Assembly: GCA_963717985.1 (NCBI GenBank)
Contig: CAVQYC010000001.1
Coordinates: 124,001-188,000 of the forward strand
Reading direction: 5' to 3'
DNA from: BOG-1155 sp963717985
GTDB lineage: Bacteria; Desulfobacterota; Syntrophorhabdia; Syntrophorhabdales; WCHB1-27
Length of the DNA stretch: 64,000 nt
The position numbers were made by a program, and so were the translations under genes. The notes beneath the pieces are model-generated. The model searched no databases, was not told the DNA's origin, and was given only the letters and a program-made list of their open reading frames with translations. Of the stretch, positions 55,171 through 63,945 are shown one piece after another; the stretch's first letter is position 1, and the number at the start of each line of letters is the position of its first letter.

Positions 55171-56007
55171 CTATGATGTTATGGTAAAACCACCTTCCCG
55201 GGCACTGATAAACCCCTCGTTCTTCAGCTCGACAAGGGCTTTCTGCACCCTCTCCCGAGACTCACCCAGCATCTCCGCCAGTGCTGCTTCCGAAACGGTC
55301 TCTTTGCGTAAGAGCACTTTCAGGACGCCACTCCGGACCTGCCTGTCCGAACCCTTAAACGGGGATTGCCGCCGGTATCCGGTGCTTTTTCTATGCACCT
55401 TTTCTCCGGCGCTCTTTAACATTGAGCCGTAATCCATAAGCGCGTAGTACCACTTCCTCGGGTCGGCCCTGTCGAGTGACCTGTCGAGGAGCGGAACGAT
55501 TTCCCTATCGCTCACATGCCCCTTATCCGAAAAGAAAAAATGGATGAAAACAGTACGGATGTTCGTCTCGATGAAGACTACCGGCATGTCGAAGGCGAAG
55601 GCTGCTATGGCCGACGCGCTTGATGCACCGATACCCGGCAATGCGAGAAGGAGGTCGACGGAAGACGGGAGCCTCCCCTGGAATTCCCCGGTGATCCTGG
55701 CCGCTGTCATCTTCAGCGATAATGCCCTCCGGTTGTAGCCCAGACCCTGCCAGAGAAGGAGGACCTGATCAAGGGGGGCGGCGGCCAAAGACGGGAAATC
55801 GGGGAATGCTTTGATGAAGTCCTCATACTTTCCCAGAACCCGTTCCACCTGGGTCTGCTGCAGCATCATCTCGGAGACCAGGATGCGATAGGGGTCCCTG
55901 GTAAGCCGCCAGGGCAGGGAGCGGCCATATTTATGGTAGTGGTCGTAAATGAGTTCCCGGAACGCTTCCATATCAGGATTCGCCGGTAGGGAGATAGTCG
56001 TGGACAT
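55171..56007 (-). CDS. MutY/HhH-GPD DNA glycosylase-like protein without Fe-S cluster
   Basis: About 278 residues. It has the HhH-GPD fold: SLPWRLTRDPYRILVSEMMLQQTQVERV (MutY-like, with the adenine-pocket Glu in SEMMLQQTQV), then LLALPGIGASSASAIAAFAF and FIETNIRTVFIHFF. Where MutY has the catalytic Asp (LDGNV), this has Glu (IETNI). The four-cysteine Fe-S cluster and the C-terminal 8-oxoG domain are absent. A winged-helix tail (SEAALAEMLGESRERVQKALVEL) replaces them. ATG 56007 fits the family start better than longer options. Activity on A:8-oxoG is uncertain. Confidence 0.8.
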   Translation of the reverse strand: MSTTISLPANPDMEAFRELIYDHYHKYGRSLPWRLTRDPYRILVSEMMLQQTQVERVLGKYEDFIKAFPDFPSLAAAPLDQVLLLWQGLGYNRRALSLKMTAARITGEFQGRLPSSVDLLLALPGIGASSASAIAAFAFDMPVVFIETNIRTVFIHFFFSDKGHVSDREIVPLLDRSLDRADPRKWYYALMDYGSMLKSAGEKVHRKSTGYRRQSPFKGSDRQVRSGVLKVLLRKETVSEAALAEMLGESRERVQKALVELKNEGFISAREGGFTITS

Positions 56008-56791
56008 GCGCTCTACGATGCCTTTCACCCTACAGTATAAATGTATACGAGGAGCGAATGCAAACCCCGCCACCAACCCTCACACGCCCTACCCTCCGGG
56101 CTCCGCCGTGGTGAACAAACAAGCACAAAAACGGTCCTTTTTTGCCATTTTTTACTGCGTTTACCCCTTTTTACCCTCTTTTGCACGCATTTTTCACCAA
56201 CCGTCTCAGCACCCCTCTTTAGGATTTCGTTCTCTCCCAATAGTTCCTGAAGGGGGGTTTACGATTGTGGACGAAACTGGACGGTTTAGGGGGGGCAAGA
56301 GGCGGAAGGCTGGAAGATTGGAATGATGGAAGATTAGGGCGACGGGGCGCGGGGCGCTACGGCGCCGTCAGATGCGGCTATTGCAGTTGAATTGTCAAAG
56401 AGCAAAGGCGGCCTGCGGAACCTTTCAAAATGGGGTGGAATGGACGAGAGCTATGTCATCTCTCCAGGGCTCTTCGAAATACGACCCAACCTTCCATTCT
56501 TCCGTTTGTGCACACTGCCCGGTCTATAAGAGTTTCTCTCTTTCCCGATATTCTGTCAAAGCGACAAGGAGGGGGGACAACCAGGGATGACAAGGAGGCA
56601 TGACAACGAGGGATGACAAAAGGCATGTGTGGGCCTTTTTTGCAAAAAAGACCGATGGGCGACGGGAACTGTCCAGCACTGCTTCCTGAAGCCCTCAATT
56701 CACACCTTCTTCTTGAAGTTTGCGGTTGCTAATGGTAATTAATGAAAATTGAAGAAAGACATATAGAGCAGGAAAGATATGGGGGTGGAAA
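56008..56791. other. Intergenic region with G-rich low-complexity sequence and short repeats
   Basis: A 784-base gap between divergent genes. It includes a G-rich low-complexity part (about 56270-56360). Near 56573-56630 are alternating repeats of the type GGATGACAA and GGCATGACAA. I see no gene and no defensible promoter apart from AT-rich sequence just before 56792. Confidence 0.5.
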
Positions 56792-57520
56792 ATGCGTTTC
56801 GTCGTGCTAGCTCTGGTTCTGACAGTTGCTACAGCAGCCTACGGGCAATCCAGTCCATCGAACGACAACCTTGGAGGAATTCTTAATGCATTATCACAAT
56901 CCGCCTCAGGCGAAAACTACAGGCAGATAGCAGATGCGATCGCTGGATCGAGCTTGCTGAGGTCGGAAATGAGCAAGGCCGCCGAGGCGAACGTCCTTCG
57001 TGGGATCGAGGTCGCACCGAACGGGACTCGAGGCGGCATGCCGCCTGTGTTCAGCGCATTCACATCCGATCGCAAAATCATAATGACCGATGAGTTCCTA
57101 ACCGCGCTGCGTAACAATAGGCTTTTCGACGTCGGCCAGCCCGAGATGCTTCCGAACAATACGGTTTTCACACTTGCCCATCTGCTGTATCATCTTAACA
57201 ATCCAGTGGATATCAGAAAATTCCGCAATCCGGAAGAAGCGATGAAAGGAGGCGTAGGTAATGAAGCGGCCGCCTTCATTTATGGATGGAACATAATGCT
57301 GAACGCGGCGGAACGGGCCAATAACAACCAGAGACTGTCAACGGGTCAGGTCGGCCAGCTTCTCATGAATTTTCGTTATAGAGCGGTATTCTTTGGTGGT
57401 ATAAACCATAAGCAGGCGCCCCTGAAATTTGAAAGTTCCGGGGAGATAAAACCGAACAGCAACAACATCAATGCCATCGCCATCCCGTTAGGGAATTCCA
57501 GGCTTTACGACATCGAGTGA
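56792..57520 (+). CDS. Secreted protein of unknown function
   Basis: I do not recognise the family. The 242-residue protein has a signal peptide (MRFVVLALVLTVATAAYG, cleavage near AYG-Q). The mature part is mostly helical: an N-terminal LGGILNALSQSAS region, a central block MTDEFLTALRNNRLFDVG followed by VFTLAHLLYHLNNP, and GNEAAAFIYGWNIMLNAAE. The HLLYHLNNP and GNEAAAFIYGW elements could form a helix pair with His and Glu ligands, but no protease signature (HExxH) is present. It is monocistronic and flanked by non-coding DNA on both sides. Confidence 0.65.
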   Translation: MRFVVLALVLTVATAAYGQSSPSNDNLGGILNALSQSASGENYRQIADAIAGSSLLRSEMSKAAEANVLRGIEVAPNGTRGGMPPVFSAFTSDRKIIMTDEFLTALRNNRLFDVGQPEMLPNNTVFTLAHLLYHLNNPVDIRKFRNPEEAMKGGVGNEAAAFIYGWNIMLNAAERANNNQRLSTGQVGQLLMNFRYRAVFFGGINHKQAPLKFESSGEIKPNSNNINAIAIPLGNSRLYDIE

Positions 57521-57720
57521 TGTTCCGATGAACGGATGGAGAAATAGGAAATCCCAGTCGATATGCTTTTCGAGAATCGTTTAACCTTACTGCTCGCTTT
57601 CTTGCGGCAATAATTGCCCGATATGTTTTCGAGCGAATGCTGGAATTGTAGGTGGAGTCACTGAAAAAGAATAGCGGGAGGTATGAAAGCCTCCAAGCAG
57701 CGGTCGACTCATTAAACCTT

Positions 57721-58788
57721 TTACTGCAACGTAATGGCTTTTTCCGGACACATCTCCTGACAACAGAAACACGTTATGCAGGTGTCGGCGTCCACCTCAG
57801 GTAAGCGGTCAGACATGGACAACGCCGATACAGGACATTGATCGACACAGGTGCCGCAGCCGGTGCAGCTTTCCGGGTTTGCTCTGGGCCGCATGAGCGT
57901 CCTGCCATGGATCAGTGCCTGCACGTCCTGGTTCTCAAGCACCACCTCGCCGCCCAACGGGGGCAGCTTGAAGCTGGGCAGCCGGCGAAGCTCGCCTATT
58001 ATCTCGATAGTCCCGATATTGTAATCACCCAAGCCCATCTCTTTCGCCCTCTGGAGGAAGCGAAGCTTCCCGGGGTCCAATCCCATCATGAAGGATATGA
58101 CGGCGTCGAGGGCCACGCCATTGTCGGAAGCCAAGGCCAGGCCTATATCTCTCAGGTCCGGACAGGCCGGACCGTTGCCTTCCATCCCGACCACCGCGTC
58201 CACTATGAATAGGTCCGGGACCCGGAGCCTGAAGACATCCACCAGCATCTCGTGGAAGCGCTCCGCACAGCCTGCAGCCCTGTGCAATGCTGCCTTCTGG
58301 GCGCCGGGCAGGGATCCGTAGCTGTTCTTTATGGCCCCTGTGACCACACTCAGGCCGTGGGTTTTGAACTTGGGCAGGCTGATGACTATATCGGCGTCCA
58401 GGATAGCCCTGGAGACGCTCACGGTGGGCATGAACTCGGGGTTGAATGGGACATGCGCAGACTCGGTGCCTATGTTCCGGTAATAGCCCTTAGCCGCCTC
58501 CATGAGACCAGATTTCCTAAAGGCCTCTTCATTCGCCCCATAGCTGAAAAGACCGGGGTTGTCGCCCACCACGATTGAGGCGGCAGACAAGCTCTCTATC
58601 TTCTCGACGACTGCCCGGACTACGGCAGGATGGGTGGTAACGGCCTCTTCGGGCGTGGAGGCCCTGAGCACATTAGGCTTTATCAGGACGCTTTTACCTT
58701 CGACAGGAAGAGGGAAAAGATCGAAGGCGCGGTCGACCGCCTGATGGATGGTATCATAAGTTGCCGGGCATATCATCACTCTGGACAC
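57721..58788 (-). CDS. DUF362 protein with two 4Fe-4S clusters
   Basis: 355 residues. The N-terminal DUF362 domain has VLIKPNVLRASTPEEAVTTHP, VVGDNPGLFSYG and ISLPKFKTHGLSVVTGAIKNSYG, followed by a C-terminal dicluster ferredoxin (CTGCGTCVDQCPVSAL, then CITCFCCQEMCPEKAI). Such proteins are common in strict anaerobes; the reaction is not established, but electron transfer is implied. It is complete and in single-gene context. Confidence 0.88.
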   Translation of the reverse strand: MSRVMICPATYDTIHQAVDRAFDLFPLPVEGKSVLIKPNVLRASTPEEAVTTHPAVVRAVVEKIESLSAASIVVGDNPGLFSYGANEEAFRKSGLMEAAKGYYRNIGTESAHVPFNPEFMPTVSVSRAILDADIVISLPKFKTHGLSVVTGAIKNSYGSLPGAQKAALHRAAGCAERFHEMLVDVFRLRVPDLFIVDAVVGMEGNGPACPDLRDIGLALASDNGVALDAVISFMMGLDPGKLRFLQRAKEMGLGDYNIGTIEIIGELRRLPSFKLPPLGGEVVLENQDVQALIHGRTLMRPRANPESCTGCGTCVDQCPVSALSMSDRLPEVDADTCITCFCCQEMCPEKAITLQ

Positions 58789-58845
58789 GCGGTATCGCCC
58801 TCCACTACCCGATTATACAGCACCACGGTAAGCCTGTAAACGCCC

Positions 58846-59379
58846 TTAGAGCTGTTTCCGGAGGTACTCGGATATCTGTTTGAGGTTATCAAAGAGCGGG
58901 TGGTCTTCACGCTCGTTCCAGGGGTTCTTCAAACCGGCCCTGACTATGCCGGCCTCCCTGGCCTTGCGGAGGATCTCCGGGCTGTCGTCTATCACACCCC
59001 AGGAACCATGGAAGAGCACTGTTTTGTCGTAACTCAGGTGGATCTCATCGTAGACGAGGTTATTCTTACGAAACCATTTCCCCGTGGGATCGAGCGCATC
59101 ATGGCGGCGGTGGCTCGCCACGACTATGTAGAACCCCATCTCCTTCAACGTTACGAGGAATTCTCCGGCATCGTCAAAGGGCGGGAAGGACTCCTGTTCC
59201 ATGTGGATGGCGTCCAGGATCGCGTAAATGGTCTTCGGCTTCACGTACAACCGCCAGAGGTCCCAGGTACGCCATTCCGGTGCCGGGGGCAGCTCGGGGC
59301 TCGCCTCCCTCATGCGCTCGTACAGAACGGGCGCGAGGTTCCATAAGGTGTTGTCTATGTCGACTATGATCTTTTCCAT
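58846..59379 (-). CDS. HAD-superfamily phosphatase-like protein
   Basis: A 177-residue protein starting MEKIIVDIDNTLWNLAPVL, the DxDxT motif of HAD hydrolases with Asp7 as nucleophile. Motif II is in YIVVASHRR and motif III/IV in WGVIDDSPEILRKA. The size and cap resemble 5'(3')-deoxyribonucleotidases, so a nucleotide or sugar phosphate is the likely substrate. It lies between unrelated single genes. Confidence 0.78.
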   Translation of the reverse strand: MEKIIVDIDNTLWNLAPVLYERMREASPELPPAPEWRTWDLWRLYVKPKTIYAILDAIHMEQESFPPFDDAGEFLVTLKEMGFYIVVASHRRHDALDPTGKWFRKNNLVYDEIHLSYDKTVLFHGSWGVIDDSPEILRKAREAGIVRAGLKNPWNEREDHPLFDNLKQISEYLRKQL

Positions 59380-59540
59380 CCAGCCCTATTATATAACAGC
59401 AGACATCTCTGCGAAAGGTGCTGAGTACGCCAATAAGCCCGACATGCCTGCTTTTCAGTGGCTTCTATTGACTGATCCGGCAGTTGCTTGTATGATCACC
59501 CGAAAGGCAACATCTAAAAGACCGATCGAGGAGGTTTGTT

Positions 59541-59945
59541 ATGGCTACTGCTTTTGAGTCACTGAAGGCAAACAGGGTTTTCTATGTCGGGACGACGGAC
59601 GGCACCAAGGGGATGGTCCGCCCCTTCGCCTTCATCATGAAGAGGAACGACACCATCTATTTCTGCACGGGCAAGATGAAGGATGTCTACAAACAGATGA
59701 GCCAGTATCCGGACATCGAGATTTGTTCCATGGGGTCGGACAACACGTGGCTAAGAATACGCGGCAGGATCGCCTTCGATGACAGCCGGGATGCGAAGTC
59801 CCAGGCTTTCGCCGAATCCCCGAACCTTAAAAATATGTACAAGAAAGGTCCCGACGACGAGACGTTCGTCACTTTCTATTTCACTGAAGCGACAGCTACT
59901 CTCTACTCCTTTACGGAAGCACCGAAGAAGGTGCTGCTGCTCTAG
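59541..59945 (+). CDS. Pyridoxamine 5'-phosphate oxidase-like FMN-binding protein
   Basis: 134 residues with the split-barrel flavin-binding pattern: an N-terminal helix (FESLKANRVFYVGTTDGTKGMVRPF), IYFCTGKMKDVYKQMSQYPDIEIC and WLRIRGRIAFDDSRDAKSQAF. Members reduce nitro groups, bind FMN or haem, or serve as flavin reductases. GAGGAGG lies 12 bases before the ATG. Specific function unknown. Confidence 0.8.
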   Translation: MATAFESLKANRVFYVGTTDGTKGMVRPFAFIMKRNDTIYFCTGKMKDVYKQMSQYPDIEICSMGSDNTWLRIRGRIAFDDSRDAKSQAFAESPNLKNMYKKGPDDETFVTFYFTEATATLYSFTEAPKKVLLL

Positions 59946-60042
59946 CGGATACCGAAGCCGCATACGACTGCAGATCCCTGATGTTTATGGGGCGATGGAC
60001 AGGAGAAGCAAGACCTTCTGTTTGAGCCGAATCTTTTTCTCG

Positions 60043-60849
60043 CTATCCCTTGAGGACTTCATAGAGACGGGTAATGCTCTTCCTCTCTAAGAAGCGCCTT
60101 CTCTCTTCATCAGCGCCCGGCTGGGGATATCGGTCGAGGAAGGAGACAGTTGCAAGCGTCCCTTCAAGGGTCATTCCCTTGGCGACCGCTTCCCTGACGA
60201 GATTGATGCAGGTGGCGACCTCATTCTTCATCTTTTTGATAAGGCTTTTGTCACCTGTCTCCCCGTGGCCGGGAACCACGACATCGATGTCGAGATCCTC
60301 CAGGGCATCAAGTGAATGAAGCCATTCTTCCGGCACCGATTCATGGAAGAAGGGCATGCCGTTGACAACGTCGTCACCGGCGAAGAGCACTCTCTCCTCG
60401 GGTACGTACACCGGTGACTGAAAGGGTGTATGGCCGGGCATGTGGAGAAGCCGGAAAGTGTGATCGCCGGCGTACAGACTGAGGGTCTGTGAAAAGGTGA
60501 TCTCCGGGAGGCGAAAGGAGAATCCCTCCGGCAGCGCTTCTCCCGGGGCCGCGGAGCCGAGCATCTGCATGAAATACTCCAGGGAAACTGACGCCATGAC
60601 GCGCCTGGCCCCCTCGTGGGCGATTACAGGGGCATCGAAGAAGTAATTGCCCCCGAAGTGGTCAATGTGCGACTCGGTGTTGATGAGGTAACGGAGAGCG
60701 CCGTGGGCGGCAACCTCCTTTCGCCAGGCCAAAGCCGCCGAAGGCACCGCAGGCGTGTCGATCAGAACAACCCCATCTTTGGTCTTTACGAAGCCGTGAT
60801 TGCAAATGTTTGCTCCCACGTAAATATTCTCGCTTACCCTCTTCATCAC
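60043..60849 (-). CDS. Metallo-beta-lactamase-fold hydrolase with altered metal motif
   Basis: A 268-residue MBL-fold protein: GFVKTKDGVVLIDTP, NTESHIDHFGGNYFF, LHMPGHTPFQSPVYV, VLFAGDDVVNGMPFF and DVVVPGHGE. The usual HxHxDH is here E59-S-H61-I-D63-H64, so the first zinc-binding His is Glu. The remaining ligands (His in PGHTP, Asp in AGDD, His in PGHGE) are present. It probably hydrolyses a thioester or lactone-type substrate. An ATG at 60846 is an alternative start. Confidence 0.82.
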   Translation of the reverse strand: MMKRVSENIYVGANICNHGFVKTKDGVVLIDTPAVPSAALAWRKEVAAHGALRYLINTESHIDHFGGNYFFDAPVIAHEGARRVMASVSLEYFMQMLGSAAPGEALPEGFSFRLPEITFSQTLSLYAGDHTFRLLHMPGHTPFQSPVYVPEERVLFAGDDVVNGMPFFHESVPEEWLHSLDALEDLDIDVVVPGHGETGDKSLIKKMKNEVATCINLVREAVAKGMTLEGTLATVSFLDRYPQPGADEERRRFLERKSITRLYEVLKG

Positions 60850-61087
60850 TCACCTCCGGGTGCTCTCATAAGGCCGACGATCACGTTCTTTCCAGAAACT
60901 ATACCCGAAGGGAGGTTTTCGCAACAAGCCTTTATCCCAGAGGCACGGCCCGCCGACACCCCGGAGATGAAATGTGTGAGAGTTGGAGAAGGAGGAGTCG
61001 CGAAGGCTGCTTTCCTGAAGGGCTAGATTTTGCTCGACCGAAACAATCTAGAATGTTACAATCGGCAAGTACGAGGATGAATACAAT

Positions 61088-61870
61088 ATGGAGATCGAGT
61101 CCCCATTACCCACTTTTCGGGCCGATGGGAGGGTTAGGGGTTCCAAGGGGAAACCCCTGATCGGGCAATTCATTTTTGCAACGCTGGCGATAATAGCTCC
61201 GGCCCTGTGCGTTCCCTTCCTCCGGCAGACGCATTATTTCTGGGCGGAGACGAACCTCACGCTTCAGGGGCTGGTGCTGCTGTTCACCGCAGCCGTATTC
61301 TGTCACGCCTGCCTTAGTGTTTCGTTTTCCAATGCCCTTCGGCTGTTCGGTTTTTCCGTTTTCGTTTCCTACGCCGCCGAAAGCATGGGAATTCACTGGG
61401 GGTTGTTCGGAAGTCCGTATAGCTACGATCCGGCCTTGCTTCCAAGGCTACCGGGAGGCGTGCCTTGTTTCATTCCCCTCATTTGGTTCGATCTGGCCTA
61501 CATGGCGCTCGGGTTCGTGCATTCCATTTCGAACGGGCCTAAGGGAGCCCTGTCGTTGGGACGTCTGCTCGTAAAAAGCGCGCTATGCGGTTTTTACATT
61601 ATGGGAAGCGATCTCGTCCTCGATCCCTTGGGGACCTCTTCCGGCATGTGGGTCTGGAGTGAGCCGGGCGGATACTTCGGGACCCCATTGAGTAATTTTG
61701 CGGTCTGGTTTCTGGTGGGAGCGGTCATGTGCGGCGGTTACCTTCTCACCGAGAGACCCGCGCCCGCGAACCGCCTCGACAACTGGTCCGAATGCCCCTT
61801 CATCATAACCGTCGTTTGCCTTCTTATACCCTGCCTTTCGATTTGCCTCGCTAAAAGTAGGAAAGGCTGA
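61088..61870 (+). CDS. Carotenoid biosynthesis protein (CruF/DUF422 family)
   Basis: A 260-residue membrane protein with about seven helices. It matches DUF422: SYAAESMGIHWGLFGSPYSYD, IPLIWFDLAYMALGF, GSDLVLDPLGTSSGMWVW and GTPLSNFAVWFLVG. Acidic residues in AESMG and DLVLDP are the conserved ones. Characterised members hydrate carotenoid end groups (CruF); no other carotenoid gene is in the window, so the true substrate is unclear. An intrinsic terminator follows directly. Confidence 0.78.
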   Translation: MEIESPLPTFRADGRVRGSKGKPLIGQFIFATLAIIAPALCVPFLRQTHYFWAETNLTLQGLVLLFTAAVFCHACLSVSFSNALRLFGFSVFVSYAAESMGIHWGLFGSPYSYDPALLPRLPGGVPCFIPLIWFDLAYMALGFVHSISNGPKGALSLGRLLVKSALCGFYIMGSDLVLDPLGTSSGMWVWSEPGGYFGTPLSNFAVWFLVGAVMCGGYLLTERPAPANRLDNWSECPFIITVVCLLIPCLSICLAKSRKG

Positions 61871-61871
61871 T

Positions 61872-61906
61872 AGAGGGCAGAGACATTGTAGTTTCTGCCC
61901 TCTTTT
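61872..61906 (+). terminator. Intrinsic terminator after the CruF-like gene
   Basis: AGAGGGCAGA (61872-61881) pairs perfectly with TCTGCCCTCT (61894-61903) across a 12-base loop and runs into a T tract. Confidence 0.88.
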
Positions 61907-62195
61907 TGAATATTTCCATCGGTAATCGCCGGCCTGAGGAGCCGTCGCTGGAGGCGTAGTTGTAGGTGAGCCCGCACCTTGCTTCTTCCTGAAAGCATCG
62001 CGCTCAATGCTCCTTTGAGGATGCCCGAATTCAAGTGGAAATCCTGGCTCAGAGGCAAGATAAGGAAGGACTATTTTTGATCCTGCCCAACATGGGCGCC
62101 GGCTTTGCTTCAGTTCCTGCTGCTGTCTCCGCCTTGACCTTCATTCAATCCCGTTGTAATATATCGGGTGACATCGCCATTCAAGGAGGCGGCCA

Positions 62196-62612
62196 ATGAG
62201 CGCAGTGCAAAAGAGCCTTCGGCTTTCCGCGGAGACCGTAAGAGAAATCGACGAGCTTGCTAAGGAGCGGGGGGAGGATTTCTCCGCCATGGCAAAGAGT
62301 CTGTTGGAAGAAGCGATCAAGATGAGAAGATGTCCGGGGATCGTCTTCGCCTCCGGCGTCTCCGGCCGCAGAGCCAGGATTGCCGGCACTGGGATCGAGG
62401 TATGGGAGGTCGTCGCACAGTACAAAAGCTCGAACCGCGATCAGGAACTTCTCCAGCACGCTTTCCATTGGCTTGCTCCAGGGCAAATCAAGGCGGCCCT
62501 CGGCTACTACGCCGCCTATCCCGCTGAAATCGACGCGCTCATCGCCCGCAACGAGCATTGGACTGAAGAAATTCTGAAAAAACGCCATCCAGCTTTGAGT
62601 CCGGAACCATGA
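62196..62612 (+). CDS. DUF433-type antitoxin
   Basis: 138 residues. A ribbon-helix-helix-like opening (KSLRLSAETVREIDELAKERGEDFSAMAKSLLEEA) is followed by a DUF433 domain (CPGIVFASGVSGRRARIAGTGIEVWEVV ... LAPGQIKAALGYYAAYPAEIDALI). DUF433 proteins pair with DUF5615 PIN-like toxins. GGAGG lies 8 bases before the ATG, and the stop overlaps the toxin start (ATGA). Confidence 0.82.
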   Translation: MSAVQKSLRLSAETVREIDELAKERGEDFSAMAKSLLEEAIKMRRCPGIVFASGVSGRRARIAGTGIEVWEVVAQYKSSNRDQELLQHAFHWLAPGQIKAALGYYAAYPAEIDALIARNEHWTEEILKKRHPALSPEP

Positions 62613-62962
62613 AGTTCTATCTGGACGAAAACATGAGCCCGAAAATAGCGGAGATCCTGAGGAGCCTTGGGGTTGAAGCGGCGAGCGCTCACGAGGTCGA
62701 TATGGCAGGAGCCGCCGACGAGGAACAGCTCGATTTCGCCGCCCGGCAAGGCATGTGCCTCGTCACGTTCAACCGGAACGATTTCATCGAACTGTCGAGA
62801 CTATATCTGGACGCTGGTCGGCCGCACTCGGGGGTTGTCATAGTGCCTTACACGTTCAGGGGCGGCAATTTCAGGCAGATAGCCGAGGCGCTCGCGGCCT
62901 TCGGCTCCCGGTGCGAAAAAGGGTTGCCGCCTTATGCAGTGGCATTTCTGTCGCCTGCATAG
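62609..62962 (+). CDS. DUF5615 PIN-like toxin
   Basis: 117 residues of the PIN-like fold. MKFYLDENMSPKIAEILRSLGV carries the first acidic pair, EEQLDFAARQGMCLVTFNRNDF supplies further acidic residues, and PHSGVVIVPY follows. Members are believed to be RNases held in check by the DUF433 partner encoded just upstream with a four-base overlap. Confidence 0.82.
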   Translation: MKFYLDENMSPKIAEILRSLGVEAASAHEVDMAGAADEEQLDFAARQGMCLVTFNRNDFIELSRLYLDAGRPHSGVVIVPYTFRGGNFRQIAEALAAFGSRCEKGLPPYAVAFLSPA

Positions 62963-63043
62963 ACGAACCTCCTGCTCCATTCGACACGCGGGAAGACACA
63001 CGCGTGGCCATTAAGACAATCTATTGGTACGGGGGAATGTTCT

Positions 63044-63556
63044 TTGGAAAAACCATTGAGAGTAAATGACAATTTCACGCCATGCCCCGTTTCTGCCGGC
63101 GATGAGCTGTATCCAAACGGTATTTTTGTATTTAACATCACGAAAATGATCGAGTACATACAAGAAAATACTGATCGAGTTGCTCTTGAAGAAGTAGCAG
63201 TGAACGATTTCCCTAAAGAGTTTTCATTCATCAACGAATCTCATGTGGACTCAGTCGATATTTCAAAGCCGGTAGTATTGGCAGAAATATCTCCTGGACG
63301 ATACACCTTGGTTGATGGCCACCACAGAATGGAAAAGGCACGTATGATGGGAATAAACAGCGTTCGAGGGTACAAGCTAAGTGTTGAGCAACATATGAGA
63401 TTCTTGATTAGCAAAGAGGCATATGTAGCATACGTAGGATATTGTAATAGCAAATTGAAAGGGATCAGGGGAATGAGCGGCCCCTATGACAACAAAAAGA
63501 TCAAGCGTACGGTCGGAACGAAAACTGTCGAACAACCGTATGAACCGGATCGGTAA
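63044..63556 (+). CDS. ParB/sulfiredoxin-like domain protein
   Basis: About 170 residues from a TTG start. The central stretch VVLAEISPGRYTLVDGHHRMEKARMMGINSVRGYKL is the ParB/Srx-like nucleotide-binding pattern (GxxxLVDGHHR). The flanking parts are not recognised, and no ParB helix-turn-helix is seen, so a plasmid or chromosome partition role is not implied. Related small proteins are found near toxin or mobile genes. The TTG start is tentative. Confidence 0.6.
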   Translation: MEKPLRVNDNFTPCPVSAGDELYPNGIFVFNITKMIEYIQENTDRVALEEVAVNDFPKEFSFINESHVDSVDISKPVVLAEISPGRYTLVDGHHRMEKARMMGINSVRGYKLSVEQHMRFLISKEAYVAYVGYCNSKLKGIRGMSGPYDNKKIKRTVGTKTVEQPYEPDR

Positions 63557-63945
63557 CACACGGTGTTACCTCCCGGTCATTCGTACGTTCGTTCGGTGAA
63601 GACCCACCGACAAACATGCTCACGATTTCGGACCCAGCCGGCAGCGGGTCTTGCCTTTTTACCTCGGCAGGGTAGTGGGCCAGCATGACCCCGCCCAAGC
63701 TCCGTGCAAGCAATAGGTCCGGCACTGAGGGCAGCCCCTTGCATGGGGCGTAGTCTTCATTTCTGGGCCAACAAGTTTAAGAGATGCGGCAAGATCTCCT
63801 TCCTGTTATCGATATTTTTGTTTTTCTTCTTGCACGGCACGCTTTCAAGCGGTTAGACTAGTGGTCATAAGAGCCGAGTGCGGGAATAGGTGTCCCAACC
63901 GGGGAGGGCAGTTTTTTAAGGTGATTTAAGCTGAAGGGATTCTAA
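63557..63945. other. Intergenic stretch with several small hairpins
   Basis: 389 bases without a convincing gene. Short complementary stretches such as GGGAATAGGTGTCCC (63880-63895 region) and CCCCTTGCATGGGG (63735-63750 region) suggest RNA structure upstream of the last gene, but I cannot match a known riboswitch or small RNA. Confidence 0.4.
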
